In this document: positions 11,033 through 22,059 of the stretch, one piece after another | Layout of the letters: every line of letters starts with the position of its first letter | Position numbering within the stretch: the first letter of the stretch is position 1 | DNA from: Neoceratodus forsteri | Lineage: Eukaryota; Chordata; Ceratodontiformes; Ceratodontidae | DNA length: 64,000 nucleotides | Assembly (NCBI GenBank): GCA_016271365.2 | Contig: CM057452.1 | Span: 1,242,075,001 to 1,242,139,000, forward strand | Direction of reading: 5' to 3' | Notes under the pieces: model-generated | The model's database searches: none | What the model saw: the letters and a program-made list of their open reading frames with translations, nothing else | Told to the model about the DNA's origin: nothing | Program-made: the position numbers and the translations under genes

Positions 11033-11790
11033 AATTAATGTGCATCCCCAAAATGCTGCTGTCTTGTGTTCAGAAAACTCCCCAGTGCTGACAAAGTGAA
11101 ATGAGAGCACAACAAGAAATTCAAAGTCTCCTAGAATTAATGGCACACTCAGTCATGCGCACAGTGGATATGGTCACATCACACGCAGACACCAGAATTA
11201 ATGTGCATACCCAAAGTGCTATGGTCTTGTGTCCAGAAAATTCTGCCATTGCTGACAAAGTGAAATGAGAGCTTAACTAGAAATGCAAAGTCTCCCAGAA
11301 TTAATGGTGTACTCCATCATGCGATCAGTAGCCACACACAGTCACCAGAATTAATGTGCATCCCCAAAATGCTAGTATGCTACTGTCTTGTGTCCAGAAA
11401 ATTCCCCAGTGCTGGCAAAGTGAAATGAGAGCATAACAAGAAATGCAAAGTCTCCCAAAATTAATGGCACACTCAGTCATGCGCATAGTGGCCACTTACA
11501 GTCAACAGAATTAATTTGCATCCCCAAAATGCTACTGTCTTGTGTCCAGAAAATTGCCCAGTGCTGACGAAGTGAAATGAGAGTGTAACAAGAAATGCAA
11601 AGTCTCCCAGAATTAATGGTGCACTCCATCATGCACTCAATGGCCACACACAGTCACCAGAATTAATGTGCATCCCCAAAATGCTAGAATGCTACTGTCT
11701 TGTGTCCAGAAAATTCCCCAGTGCTGGTGAAGTGAAATGAGAGCGTAACAAGAAATGCAAAGTCTCCCAAAATTAATGGTGCACTGCAAA
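11033..11790. repeat. Five about-157-bp subrepeats of the hAT element
   Basis: AATTAATGTGCAT starts recur at 11033, 11196, 11349, 11509 (as TTTGCAT) and 11660. Each is followed by CTACTGTCTTGTGTCCAGAA, CCCCAGTGCTG, GTGAAATGAGAGC and a CAAAGTCTCC block. Copy 2 has only three such units (61119, 61273, 61428). The array is internal to the transposon and is not a genomic satellite here. Confidence 0.9.
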
Positions 11791-12904
11791 TGCTCAGACA
11801 GATTAAGATTGTGCTGCACACTCAAGAGATGCAGAGTCAGACGCAAAGGCACAACACTTAACCAATGCTCACAAGTCACAAATCCAAATCGGGAAAATAA
11901 TATCTTTTGCCGGTTGGGGGGGCAATAACAGTCCACTACCAGTAAAGATACCACAAAGCAGTATAAAAAATTCATGCAGGTGTGGTGGATAGCAGGTTCA
12001 CACTGCTGCAATTACTCTGTCACAATAAAAGTTGTCTGATGTAATGGTAAGCATCGAATACACACTCACACATACACTATAAGTATTGCATAGAACATTT
12101 AAAACCTTTAGCAATATAACCAAATGTTTTAAACAAACTGAAATTATACACTGCTGCACCACTACAATCATAAAACAAATGTCAAGAACTATTGAAAATA
12201 TTGCTGTGTGTACATTAAACCAGTTATACAAGAAAAATATAACCAAAACAGAAAGACTGCCTTTTTTCTCCCAGTTAATCTACTACAGATACGCCCCTCC
12301 CCCAAAGCACACTTCACAGTACACAGACTGACTGTTCTAAATTTACATTCAAAATCCACACATGAACAATAAACACTCAATGATATGAGCACAGGAGGGT
12401 TTCCTACAATCGATGCACTAAATTTTGAGCAAAAAAAAGTCTCAAAAAGGCTTTTTTTAACAGCTTTTAGAGGATTTGAATCACAGAGCTCTGAGAGGAA
12501 GCTGTCTCCATCTTCTACTACACACACACTACACAGAACTGAGGCCGAGCAAAACAATCTAGGGTCCATGCAACCTGCAATCCCATGAAGCACTGCAGAT
12601 TCACCTTGGAGCTCAATAACAAAGAGAAGTGATGCGAAGTACATTGATTTCAATGTACTTCACCTTAAAATTGGTGGAGAAGTGGTTTGGGGATGGCGGA
12701 ATAAAGCGAAGTCATTGGTTTCAATGGACTTTGCGTTCTCCATCATAACGCAAGGTACTCTGCGGAGCACTTCAATGGATTCCAGACATTCACAATCACC
12801 TCATGAGCGATTTTTGGCCACTTCACCATCTCTAACCCAGATGCAGTATTAGGGAGATGCTGAAATATCAGGGTGTGTCATCCTTTGGATGAGATGCTGA
12901 TTGA

Positions 12905-13240
12905 AATTCTTTCTGCTCATCCCAATTGCTGTCCCATTGGGTGTCCAGGTGGTGTTGCAGACTACCAGTACATGGTACAGTCCCTGAGGATGCCCTAGTC
13001 CTGGACTGGACGGGGAGGTTCTTGCATGGTATCCCATCATTCCCACCTATTCAAACTGTGCTCATAATGCTCAGGAGAGAGCCAGACACAATAATCCTTA
13101 TAATCCCAGAATGGGCCAGGCAGACATGGTACACAGTGCTCCTGATCCTGTCTAGCAGGATTCTAATCAGCCTACCAAAGAAGTACAACATATTCACTCT
13201 ATCTTGTCACCAGTCTCCCAGTGTCATGATCAGAACGCTG
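12905..13240 (+). pseudogene. DIRS-like retrotransposon fragment (RNase H / C-terminal RT region)
   Basis: The plus-strand reading from about 12980 contains DALVLDWTGRFLHGIPSFPP, IQTVLIMLRREPDTIILIIP, and EWARQTWYTVLLILSSRILI. The pattern (acidic DAL-DW, FPP, then a repeated hydrophobic strand with P-W-R-Q-W) is the conserved block after RNase H in DIRS-type elements, which integrate with a tyrosine recombinase. No recombinase or terminal repeat is present. Other retroelement groups are possible but fit less well. Confidence 0.55.
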
Positions 13241-13584
13241 CTGATTTTATTTTTAAATTATAGATATCCTCCACACACAGCCCTCCCTCTCTACCCCACC
13301 CCAACACATGCAGCCCTTTCGGCTCTGGCCAGAAGTTGCTAACAATATCAATGCAGCAGGGTTTTTTAATAGAAAATATGCAAGATCTCTTCAATGCATA
13401 GCCCACTTAAACCCATACTTACAGCCAGCAAATAGGGCATGCATTTAAGCGTGCTCCACTGTATAAACAACATGACTTAATCTTCGCTGCTTATGTTTTA
13501 CATTATTTACATATTCTCTAAAAATGGTCACATTGAACTCAATGTTTCACATTCAAGAGAATAAAATAAAAAACTCGCACTTGC
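13241..13584. other. Unassigned AT-rich stretch
   Basis: No coding frame or repeat signature was found in this 340-bp interval. Part of it may still belong to the DIRS-like fragment on its left or to the outer arm of the foldback on its right. Confidence 0.3.
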
Positions 13585-13845
13585 TAAAATTTATTATGTA
13601 AGACAGAGCTGCAGTACTCTGACCCTAACTACCAGGACTTAACATTTCACACCCTTCATGCTTTGTCAAGAGTCAGGGCTGTGGTACTCTGACCTTCATT
13701 CCCAGGACTTGACATTTCATATCCCACATGCTTTGTCAAGAGTCTCTAAACAAAGCATGCAGGTATAAAACATCGAGCCCTGGGAGTGAGGGTTGGAGTA
13801 CTGAAGCCCTGTCTTGCACATTAAATTTGTTAGCATTACCTTCTG
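13585..13845. mobile_element. Small foldback element with one duplicated arm
   Basis: A block of about 70 bp, CAGTACTCTGACC to CATGCTTTGTCAAGAGTC, occurs twice in direct order (13604-13674 and 13675-13744) and once inverted (about 13750-13835, containing CAAAGCATGCAGG and GGTTGGAGTACTGAAG). The outer arm extends to a TAAAATTTATTATGTAAGAC / GTCTTGCACATTAAATTTG pair. The transcript or single strand would form a long hairpin. No coding frame is present. Confidence 0.7.
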
Positions 13846-13869
13846 ACATGACGAGAGTGAGACTTTTTC

Positions 13870-15130
13870 ATTAGGTTCTCAAATGCCGCACCCTGGGACC
13901 CTGAGCTGTCTTGTTTTGTTTTATATTAAACAGGCTTATTCCTGAGTAGCAGTCCTGTTTGAAAGGCTAATCAAATCAATTCATGCCTTTATTGCAGTCT
14001 TTTTTTTTTTTTTTTATTGTGGTTCAGTTCTGGCTTGATCACAATTCTAATAAGAGTCAAGTAGTCTTTAGTCATTTAATTTACCCACATATAGTTTGCC
14101 CACTATGTAAGCCAGGCAGACAGCACTCAGAATAACTTGTATGGTGCAAAAAAGCAAAACAGTTTTCTTTAAACAAACATGGCTTACTCTGTTTTTATTA
14201 TTTTTTCACTTCCTCTGCCACCATTCGCTTTCTGTTTTTCATCTCAGTGTCATTTTGACTCCCATGTGGAGACTCATGAAATGCAGGCACTGTAAATCCA
14301 TGTACGTTTCTAACATCATTTTATTTGCTGGTAAAAATGGTTTATGGTTTGCAAACACTTACACACATTAAACCAACACTGTCACAGGACCATTGGTACA
14401 TAAGGGGATACCACTCATGCATGTCATGGGCAAATTGTTTGTGTTGGTGTTCTCTAAGGCCATCACACCCAGTTTCTTTGAAAGAAAAAGCAGTGCTGGA
14501 CATTATTTGATTCACCTTTCAGTGAAACATGTTATATGTACGCAAGTGCATGTAAAATTAATCTATTTCAATGTTTTACTTTTGTTTTTTTTTTCTTATG
14601 CCCACATGAAGAGTGAAGTAAATGATTAGAAACTATTATAATCTCTAAAGAGCTTGTGGCTTTTATTGAAACTGGGATATGATTGGAATGAAACAACAAG
14701 AACAAAAAAAAAAGATTTTGCAAGCAGAGTGTATCAATCACTGACAAAAACATACTTGGGGGATTTGATTAGCCTTTTAAAAGGAACATCTTATGAGTAA
14801 GCACGTTTAATGCTAAACATCAAACCCAAAGTGGCCATTTTCAGAGAAGGCTAAGTTAGCAAGGCCGCTCATACAGTAACAGTTCCGTTTTTTGCTTTTT
14901 TTCTGTTTTGAGTTTAGTTGGCCTGGTTGTCTAGATGGCTCTACTGGTTCTCATTCAGAGCTAAATGTCAAGTTATCACATTTTCACAAACAACATACTT
15001 GCAAAGCATTTCCTATACAGTTCTGTCCAGTCCAGTGCTGTATGTCCTGCAGCAGGGTGTAGGCATGGCAGACATACTCACCGTAAACATTTGTGTACAA
15101 TTGTTTAAAAGAAATGTCCATAACCATATG
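13870..15130. other. Unassigned AT-rich stretch with homopolymer T/A runs
   Basis: It holds a 17-base T run at about 14000 and T/A runs near 14585 and 14704. None of the short open frames resembles a known protein, and no promoter-like or SINE structure was seen. Confidence 0.4.
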
Positions 15131-15149
15131 CTTTATTGCAAGCATTATC

Positions 15150-15500
15150 ATTATCAAATCAAATCAAAGTTATTGAAAGCAAGATGAGAACATTTCTCAA
15201 TTAAACTTATACTCAGTTGCATTACATATAAGTTACAGTAAAAAATGAGACATACTTGAATAAAACATATATGGGATATACAGACAATTTATAGTTTACA
15301 TTACATATTGCACATAAGGATCAACAATTGCACTAAAAATACAACAATTATCCAAAACATTTGTATTGCATATGTAATATACCTGCAATATGATTTTAAA
15401 ATCTAGAAATAGGTAACAAAACTTGCAGTTTTAATATTTTCTTAAGATCCTCTCGCTTCTGAGAAACAGATGTCAACAAAATATAATCCCCAAACTTGGT
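15150..15500 (-). repeat. Possible retroelement 3' end with (GATTT)n tail
   Basis: An ATCAAATCAAATCAAAG stretch at 15153-15169 looks, on the minus strand, like the short tandem tail of a LINE. On that strand upstream lies an AT-rich stretch with a short frame reading TKFGDYILLTSVSQKREDLK before a stop. I cannot place that peptide in a family, so this is only a suggestion. Confidence 0.25.
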
Positions 15501-15794
15501 TGGTGATCTTGTGATGACAAATGTCTTCATGGTCCCCTGATCCCCCTCCCAGAAATAAATCTCTCCACACCTGTTTCTGTTGGATACTCGCTGGCAATGT
15601 TTATTAAGGCATGCAAATTATATTTACATCCCACACTTCGTATTTCAACAGTATACAGTACAGTACAGTACCACCACAATAATTCATTCTGCTTCTTCTT
15701 TCTGGGTACCTTCTTCCGACTTAATCCTCTTCTCCTTGCTTGTAGTACTTTGGGGTCCAGACAAGGGTGATCCAGCCTCCCCATCCACTCCAGC

Positions 15795-15875
15795 AACCAG
15801 GTACCACCACCAGGTACCCCCACTTGGTACCACTACCAGGTAGCACCACCATTTTGTACCACTAGCAGGTACCCC
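15795..15875. repeat. GGTACC-bearing minisatellite
   Basis: About five imperfect 13-16-bp units (CCAGGTACCACCA, CCAGGTACCCCCACTT, GGTACCACTA and so on) lie in a row. An AGTAC microsatellite sits just upstream (about 15652-15672). Both mark the left edge of the C-rich block. Confidence 0.7.
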
Positions 15876-16509
15876 CCCTTTAACCTGGACCGACCCACAC
15901 AGGGTCAGTTCCCAGTCCATACTCCCCTAGGTCTGGACACATGATCCGGCCCCTAGTTTCTATCCCCTTCCTCCTTTACTTCCATGCCTGGGTTCCTTGG
16001 TCCCCAGCCCATGCTTCCTACCCCCTCCCTCTCCTGCCCCCTTTCCCTTACATTCCCCTTTTCCAGGGACCCATCTCCAGCTTGTGAAGGATGATGGGGT
16101 CCCCTGCAGGCTAGGAACATGGTACTTCCCCTGCCTTAGTGCCCTACCCTCCCCCATATAACCAGCAGGCCCCCACCAGGTCTTCCCTCTGCTCGTAGAT
16201 ATCCTCCAACCATACCAAATTGTCCCAGGGATGGGCCTGGACCTCTACACCCACTTGGCCACATGCACTGCCACCCTGGCTGTTGTGGCCTGCCAGCCCT
16301 AACCCTGGGCCACACCGCCTGCTTGATGCCCCCATGGGACTGGACCTGTATTTTGGTCTGTCCTCCCTTCCCTTCCTCATGTTCGCTGGGATGGGGTTGG
16401 GTTCCCCTATGCCCCTGGTGCCATGTTTCTGCACTGCTGTGGTCGAGGCCTGTGCCCACTGCATGCTCTGCCTGGGATAGCTGCCACCTCACCCTGATGA
16501 GGGGAGAGC

Positions 16510-17520
16510 ATGCACCCGTATCACCTGTTGTCTGCCCTTGGACCTGCATTCCCCTCCTGGCCACTTGGCCTGCCCCCCCAGAGGCCTCGTAGCCCTGACC
16601 ATCCTCTGTCCCCTTTGCTCTGCACCCCTCTGCCTGGGCTCCCCTTTGCACCCTGCACTGGCTACTCCCAGTGCCACTGCACCCCTGCTGCCGGGTCCTC
16701 CTTCCCAGGCCTGAGCAGGGCTCCACCTGCCCTTTTTTCACCTACCGTCCTTCTCTTAACAATTTTGTGGCCAGGCCAACCTGGCCCCCACATACCTCCA
16801 CTGCGTTGCCTCCCCTCCCTATCCTCATCTGGCCGCTATATCCCCTTTGGCTCTCCCCCCACTCTCCTAGCAGGGACATGCCGCCTAACTCTAGCAATCC
16901 CCCAGCCCTTGTGTGCCCACTGCTGGGCCCGCCGGGAGGCCAGGACCCTCTGCCTTGTCCACTCAAACTGCCATCCTGATCCTTGGCCCGGCTATGTCCT
17001 TTCCCCTGCTAATGCTCGTTGTTCCCATCCACCCTGCCACCTGGCTCAGGAACCTCCAGTCCTATGTCTTGTCCCTCCCCTGACCCACGTGCCATGGGCC
17101 ATCCATTTTCCTTCCGCCACATGGGGTCCAGTGCGCCTGCATGCCCTTCACCTCAAATCCTCCATCATGCCCCCACAGCATAAATTGCCACTTGGTTTTG
17201 CCCCTGCCCTGGTTTCCCTAATGGCACCTGCCCTCCTGCCCTGGAAGACTCGTGCTGTCAGGCCCCCAATATGCCCGGACACTACTCATCTTGCCTTTGA
17301 GGCTTCCCGCATTGACCCCCTGTACGATCGTGTGACATACTTTGCCCTGCACCAGCTTCCTCACTTCCTCATGGCCCCCTGCTTAGCAAAACTCCTGTTA
17401 ACCAGCCTACCTTCCCTGGTGTGCACCCTGCTTGGTCACTGCAGTTCAGCAGTATGGGACTCGGGGAGTGGCAGCCCCCTGCTTGGCCTGGCTGAATGTG
17501 ATGTCCTCATTCTGCTTTGA
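16510..17520 (+). CDS. Unidentified 336-codon open frame in the C-rich block (doubtful)
   Basis: The frame stays open for 1011 bases and is rich in Pro, Leu, Ser and Cys. One Cys/His-rich patch reads CAHCWARREARTLC, then HSNCH. I recognise no family. Stop codons are T/A/G-rich and are expected to be scarce in C-rich, G-poor DNA, so length alone is weak evidence; overlapping frames in the same interval are also long. The start at 16510 is only the first ATG. If the block is a retroelement this could be a remnant of a structural protein, but nothing proves it. Confidence 0.15.
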   Translation: MHPYHLLSALGPAFPSWPLGLPPQRPRSPDHPLSPLLCTPLPGLPFAPCTGYSQCHCTPAAGSSFPGLSRAPPALFSPTVLLLTILWPGQPGPHIPPLRCLPSLSSSGRYIPFGSPPTLLAGTCRLTLAIPQPLCAHCWARREARTLCLVHSNCHPDPWPGYVLSPANARCSHPPCHLAQEPPVLCLVPPLTHVPWAIHFPSATWGPVRLHALHLKSSIMPPQHKLPLGFAPALVSLMAPALLPWKTRAVRPPICPDTTHLAFEASRIDPLYDRVTYFALHQLPHFLMAPCLAKLLLTSLPSLVCTLLGHCSSAVWDSGSGSPLLGLAECDVLILL

Positions 17521-20426
17521 AAGATAACCTGACATATGAGGGCAGGGCATACCTCCTTGCACTGCTGTGGCCAGCTTGGTTTCTCTGTACAATGACCTTC
17601 AGCACCCCAATACTGGTGCCTATTAACCGCTTCCATATTTCTCCAGTTCTGCCACTCCCTGCTGGCATTCCCCCACCGCATCTCCATTCTCGGCCCATCA
17701 GGGCTGTCACCCTCTCCTACCACCCAGCTGGTATGCCTCCACTCTCTCTCCTGAGTCTTGTCCCCCCCTGTTAATTGGCCTTCCTTCTGAGGTTCCTCCT
17801 GCTCTGAACCTCAGTGGTATTGCCCAGTTCCAGGGTTCAAATACCTCTCCTCCTGAACTAGTACCCAGCCCTAGCTCCTCTCTTGCCAAAAGGCCTCAGG
17901 TGACACCCCTCTCCCCTGGGAAGTGGAGGCCCCTCACCCTGGCACTCCCTCGCCTGTCCCTGGACCCTTTTTTTTTTTTTTTTAAGAAAACCCCGCCGCA
18001 CCATAGACCTGAGGGCCAGCCCAGCCGCTGTTCTGCGCAGGCCCACTGCGGCATTGGGGGTCCCTGCAAAGCTAGTGCCACTACAATCCACCTGCTGCCC
18101 CCCCCATCAGCCTGCTGGCCATTGTCCTGTCTCTTAAATGCCACATTCCACTAGCCCTGTAGGGACGGCTTCTTGGTCAAGGCTGTAAGAATGGTTTCTC
18201 CCTCCACATCTGCTGAGCCCCCACCCCAGGAGCACTTGACCCTTCTCCTTCCCTCCTTCTTAGCAAAGCGCAAGAACCATGGAAGTTCTTCCCAAGCCTA
18301 CTTCCTTAACCCCTCTCTGCAACCTCCTTTTAACCCTGGTTCTGCCCGCCCAGGATCATGGGCCCACTCCCTCATCCTCTCAAGCCGGGAACCAGCAGAA
18401 GCTGGACCAGAGTGAGTATCGGCACAAAACTAAAGGACTCGCCTGGGGGCGTGCCGATGTGTGGGGGGACTAAGGAATTCAAGACCCATGTCTCCAGGTC
18501 TCGCAGCTAAGATCCTACCCAACTTTTGCACCCTATTTCCTCCTGCAAGTATTCCTCGGGCTGCCTTGCTGCCTGAGAGTCCTACCTTGGATTGGGTTAA
18601 GCCTTACTTATCAACCTGTGTCCCATTCTAACCCACTTTCCCAGCTCCCTGGTGTGCTGGTGTGACCAAGGCTTCCAGGTAACCCTGTGGCAAAACTACT
18701 GTGCCCTATACCAGCCCCCCCTTCCCAGACCCAGGTTGACCCGAGTCAAACCACCCCAGCCCCCAGCTCTGGCAATCACTGTAGCTGAGACAGTACCCTT
18801 AATTTCCTCTCTATTGTACCCTTCCAGCCACCACCAAATGGAAAAAATTGTACCTCCCTTCGTACCTCTCCGTGAGTACAGCCTGCCCTACCCCCTTGGT
18901 GTCTCTTATCCCTAACCGTGCCCTGTCCCCCCTGTGGAGCTGCAGCATCCCTGCCCCCTTGGCTTGTCTGCAAACCATCTGGCCTGCCCCAACCCATGCA
19001 CAGCATGCCTATGGTAACCATGTCAGCAAGGTCCTGCCATCCACTACTAAATCTGTCTAAGCCTCTTCAGGCCACCCCAACTGACCATGCCTCAGCATTG
19101 AGCTGCCATGCACATCGATCCCGCTCCAATTTTTTTTTTTATAACCCCATTCATCCCCATAGCCATAAGATATGTATGCTGCCCCTTGCCTGGACCGATG
19201 TCCTACTGGGGGCACCCTATTTATGCACTTGGGATACCCGCCCCCCACAGCGGTATGATTGTAAGGCCACAGACTGAAGTGCCTACCTGGTGACACACCC
19301 TTATTCCAGCAAAACAAACTGGAGGGGAGGGAGGGGGCTGGGCTCTGCCACTTCCTGCCTCCCCATCATTGAGACCATGCTTGGATTCGTCTCCAGACTA
19401 GGCCAAGTATTATCTCCTCTCACTGTGCCCATCTTAACACACCGCACTCTGCCATATCACATCCAAATGGTTACCTGAGAGGCAGACAGGCTTGCCAAAG
19501 GAGAACCTGTAGCCAGAGCTACCTTGCCCCACATGCTTTTTTCTGGTTGCCCCACGCTCCTCACAATTGTTTCCTTTTTAAAAAAAAAAACTGCCCCTCC
19601 CCATCCCCCCATGGTTTGTTCCCCTGGTGAAGTCCCCCCACTTAAACCACCTGCCAGCCACTAAGGCATCGTAGTACCCCCCGAGGCAAAATAGGGCTTC
19701 TGCACCTGGAGCACCAGAATGAGGGCATTGTGGCCCTCAATAACCCTACTCTCCCCTGCACTCCTTACTGTCCCCTCCTTCATTATAACCTCAGACTGCA
19801 ATTGCCAGGAGTTCTGGGAGACAGTATGCCTTCTTGTCCCCCGCATACAGTAATATACTCCTTATTAAAATGAGCCCTGCCTCTTTTACTCGGTCCTGAA
19901 CTGGTCTATGACAAGACTTTCCTGTTATCGTAACTGCCTGCCTGGTGCTTGTCCTCCATGTAATTATCCAAACAGCTCTTAGTACTCCCCAGCTGTTTCC
20001 TCTGAGCTTAGGGAGTGTGGATTACTGACTGCTGAATCAGTAGGCCACAATGCGCCCATGCCGCCATCAGCTCTGCTTGTGCTGCCGCAAGACTGATGGA
20101 CCGACTGCACGGTCCCTTCCATGTCCCAAGCATCTGACTTCCCATGTGATCCATACCATTTTACCCTGGCTAGGGCAGGCAACATACTGCCAGCCCTACT
20201 ACATTCTGCCCCCCACTGCCCCCCAATGATGCACCTCCCCGTCTTTTAATGGGGGGGGTATTGTTCCCACCCTAATTATGGGGCCTGCCATTGGCACAAC
20301 AAAGCACTCCAGGCCCCGTTGGATCCCAATCTCGTCCCCCCCGGACTCGGACCCAGCTGGCTGCCCCCCCACCTCACCTCTCCACCGGTGCACCCATATG
20401 GCAGCCCATACCTTGTCCAAAAGCAA

Positions 20427-20515
20427 CAACTTTTTTTCTTTTTTTACTGACAAGGTCTTGAACCCCGGTCCCTGAAATTGAAAGTACAACCTCTACCAGA
20501 CTGAGCTTTCAGGAC
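20427..20515 (-). pseudogene. Tailed tRNA-Lys-like pseudogene (retro-tRNA or SINE)
   Basis: On the minus strand the segment reads GTCCTGAAAGCTCAGTCTGG, TAGAGG as D-arm (A box), a TACTTTCAATTTCA anticodon arm close to that of tRNA-Lys(UUU), where the anticodon loop is CTTTTAA, and GGGGTTCAAGACC as T-arm (B box). It is followed immediately by TTGTCAGTAAAAAAAG and more A. The acceptor pairing is broken. The A-rich tail suggests retrotransposition by LINE machinery, not a working tRNA gene. Confidence 0.6.
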
Positions 20516-22059
20516 CTTATTTTCAAGCTGCCCCCCACCCAGCCCCTCGCCCAGCCTTCCTCTCCTGTCTCGCTGCCACTGCCTACCTAAAGCCCCTTCG
20601 AGCATGCGGCTCCACTGACCCCCCTTCCCCGCTCCGGCCCACATTCCCTCTCTGGTAGCCCTTTGCTTGCCAAACTACAAGCTTCCAACTTCAGGCCTGC
20701 ACCACTCACAAGCATGCTCCATGGCACCACCACCGTGCGGCCGAAGGCCTGAAATGGGGCTGGACCACGCAGGCAGCTGTGTCGCTTTCCCATTCTCTCC
20801 CCCCACCTTGGTGGGTGCCCTTCAGACGCTCCAGCCTGACTGGTTGTTCTGTGCCCCCGCGACCCCGTCTTATCCTCTTCATTTTAAAACCCCAACCAAA
20901 CACATTTTTTTTACACCAAGAAACTCCTGTTTTTCTACCTCATGGTCACATCCAGGCCCGATGCCGGCCTACCTCTTCCTGCTGCCAGGTCCTGGGCCCC
21001 TGGTGGCCTTTCCTGAGTGGGACACTGGCCGACCTGTGCCATGTGATCCCCCTCTGTGGGACCAAACTGCACCAGCAAAAGCACCGTGACAATTCTAGTC
21101 CACCAACCCCTTGCTTTAAAACGCCCATCAGAAACTGGTCCCCTGCCCACATGGCCCACACTTCCCCGATCGCCTGCCCTGGCCCCCCACCAACCTTGCT
21201 GGACAACCAAACAAGGTGCCTTCTTCCGAGGTGACCAGAACACCACCTCCTTCCCCACATTGCACCACAAAGTCATTTCCTCCCCCTGCTGGGATGTATT
21301 TGGAAACCACTGCCATGCCGCAACAACCAGCCCACAAATGCCTATCAAAGCAGCTTCTGTCTTGCTCGCTACATTCACTGCTCTTTCTCTTTCACCTTTT
21401 ATCTCCCTATCTATTCTCCCCAAACACCACCACCCACCAGATGCGCCCTCCCATAGCAGGCACCTCTCATGCCACGTGGTGCACGCCTCCCAGGATCGAC
21501 CCAGCGACCGGTCACCCAAGACCCGCTCACTGCCACTCAGCAAAAAAAAAACATGCCCTCCCATAGAGGGCACCTCTAGCACTGGATGCCCTGCTCGTTT
21601 CCCTGATTACAAAACAAAACCTCCCAAACACCCCGTTCATCTACAACCTGCCTGAAATAAACAAAATGGGGCAATACAAAGCCAACTTAGACATTTGAAT
21701 GAGATCACCCTCACTCCTAACATTATTATATACTTTAGTTCTCTACCAAAACCAACAAACACCAGGAAGGCCCTACGTGGCCCAAGGCTTAGGGTCCCTG
21801 GGTGGTGCCTTACCTATGAAATTGCCAACAAAGTGCTGAGAGAATCATTTCCCAGCAAAAAGGGGCTGCCCATGAAGCAGCAGGCCCTTACATAGCCCAA
21901 AATGGACCCCCATTCCTGCCCCCCTCCTTAACCCCTCACATTAACCAATTGGGTAACTCTTCTTCCCCCTGGTCACATGACCCTTTCTGACATCACCTTC
22001 CCTCCCCCTTTCCTATCCCCCTCCCCCCTTCCCCTTTGCTTTTCTGGCAGGGGGACAGT

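Larger units (their letters stand above)
10630..12834. mobile_element. Non-autonomous hAT element, copy 1 (2.2 kb, 8-bp target duplication)
   Basis: The ends are TAGAGATG (10630) and CATCTCTA (to 12834), flanked by identical 8-bp duplications ACCCAGAT at 10622-10629 and 12835-12842. An 8-bp duplication with short A/G-rich inverted ends is characteristic of the hAT superfamily. Subterminal AAGTGGCCACTT-type palindromes lie near both ends. Inside are about five 157-bp subrepeats and a unique right half, but no transposase frame. Copies 2 and 3 lie at 60917 and 63365. It presumably relied on a transposase supplied elsewhere. Confidence 0.85.
10530..12900 (+). mobile_element. tRNA-like SINE split by a hAT insertion
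   Basis: The left part (10530-10629) has a pol III-like head: GTTGTTAGCATATGCAG as a loose A box and GTGTTCTAGTCCC as a B box. The right part resumes at 12835 (GATGCAGTATTAGG, then TGAGATGCTGATTG). Removing the intervening 2205-bp element plus one copy of ACCCAGAT gives a continuous SINE-like sequence. SINE identity rests on the two boxes and is tentative; the split by hAT is strongly supported by the target duplication. Confidence 0.5.

Noticed and set aside
12189..12653. 154-codon minus frame in hAT copy 1, partly shared with copy 2 (TVKCALGEGRIC)
   Set aside because: The shared peptide follows from DNA similarity of the transposon copies; the frame is broken by indels in copy 2 and matches no transposase.
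20447..20515. Functional tRNA-Lys gene
   Set aside because: The acceptor stem does not pair, the anticodon arm is mutated, and an A-rich tail follows directly; it fits a retropseudogene.
16136..21655. Many long overlapping frames on both strands of the C-rich block as candidate genes
   Set aside because: C-rich, G-poor sequence has few stop codons; frames overlap in several phases and none contains a recognisable domain. Only the longest was listed, as doubtful.
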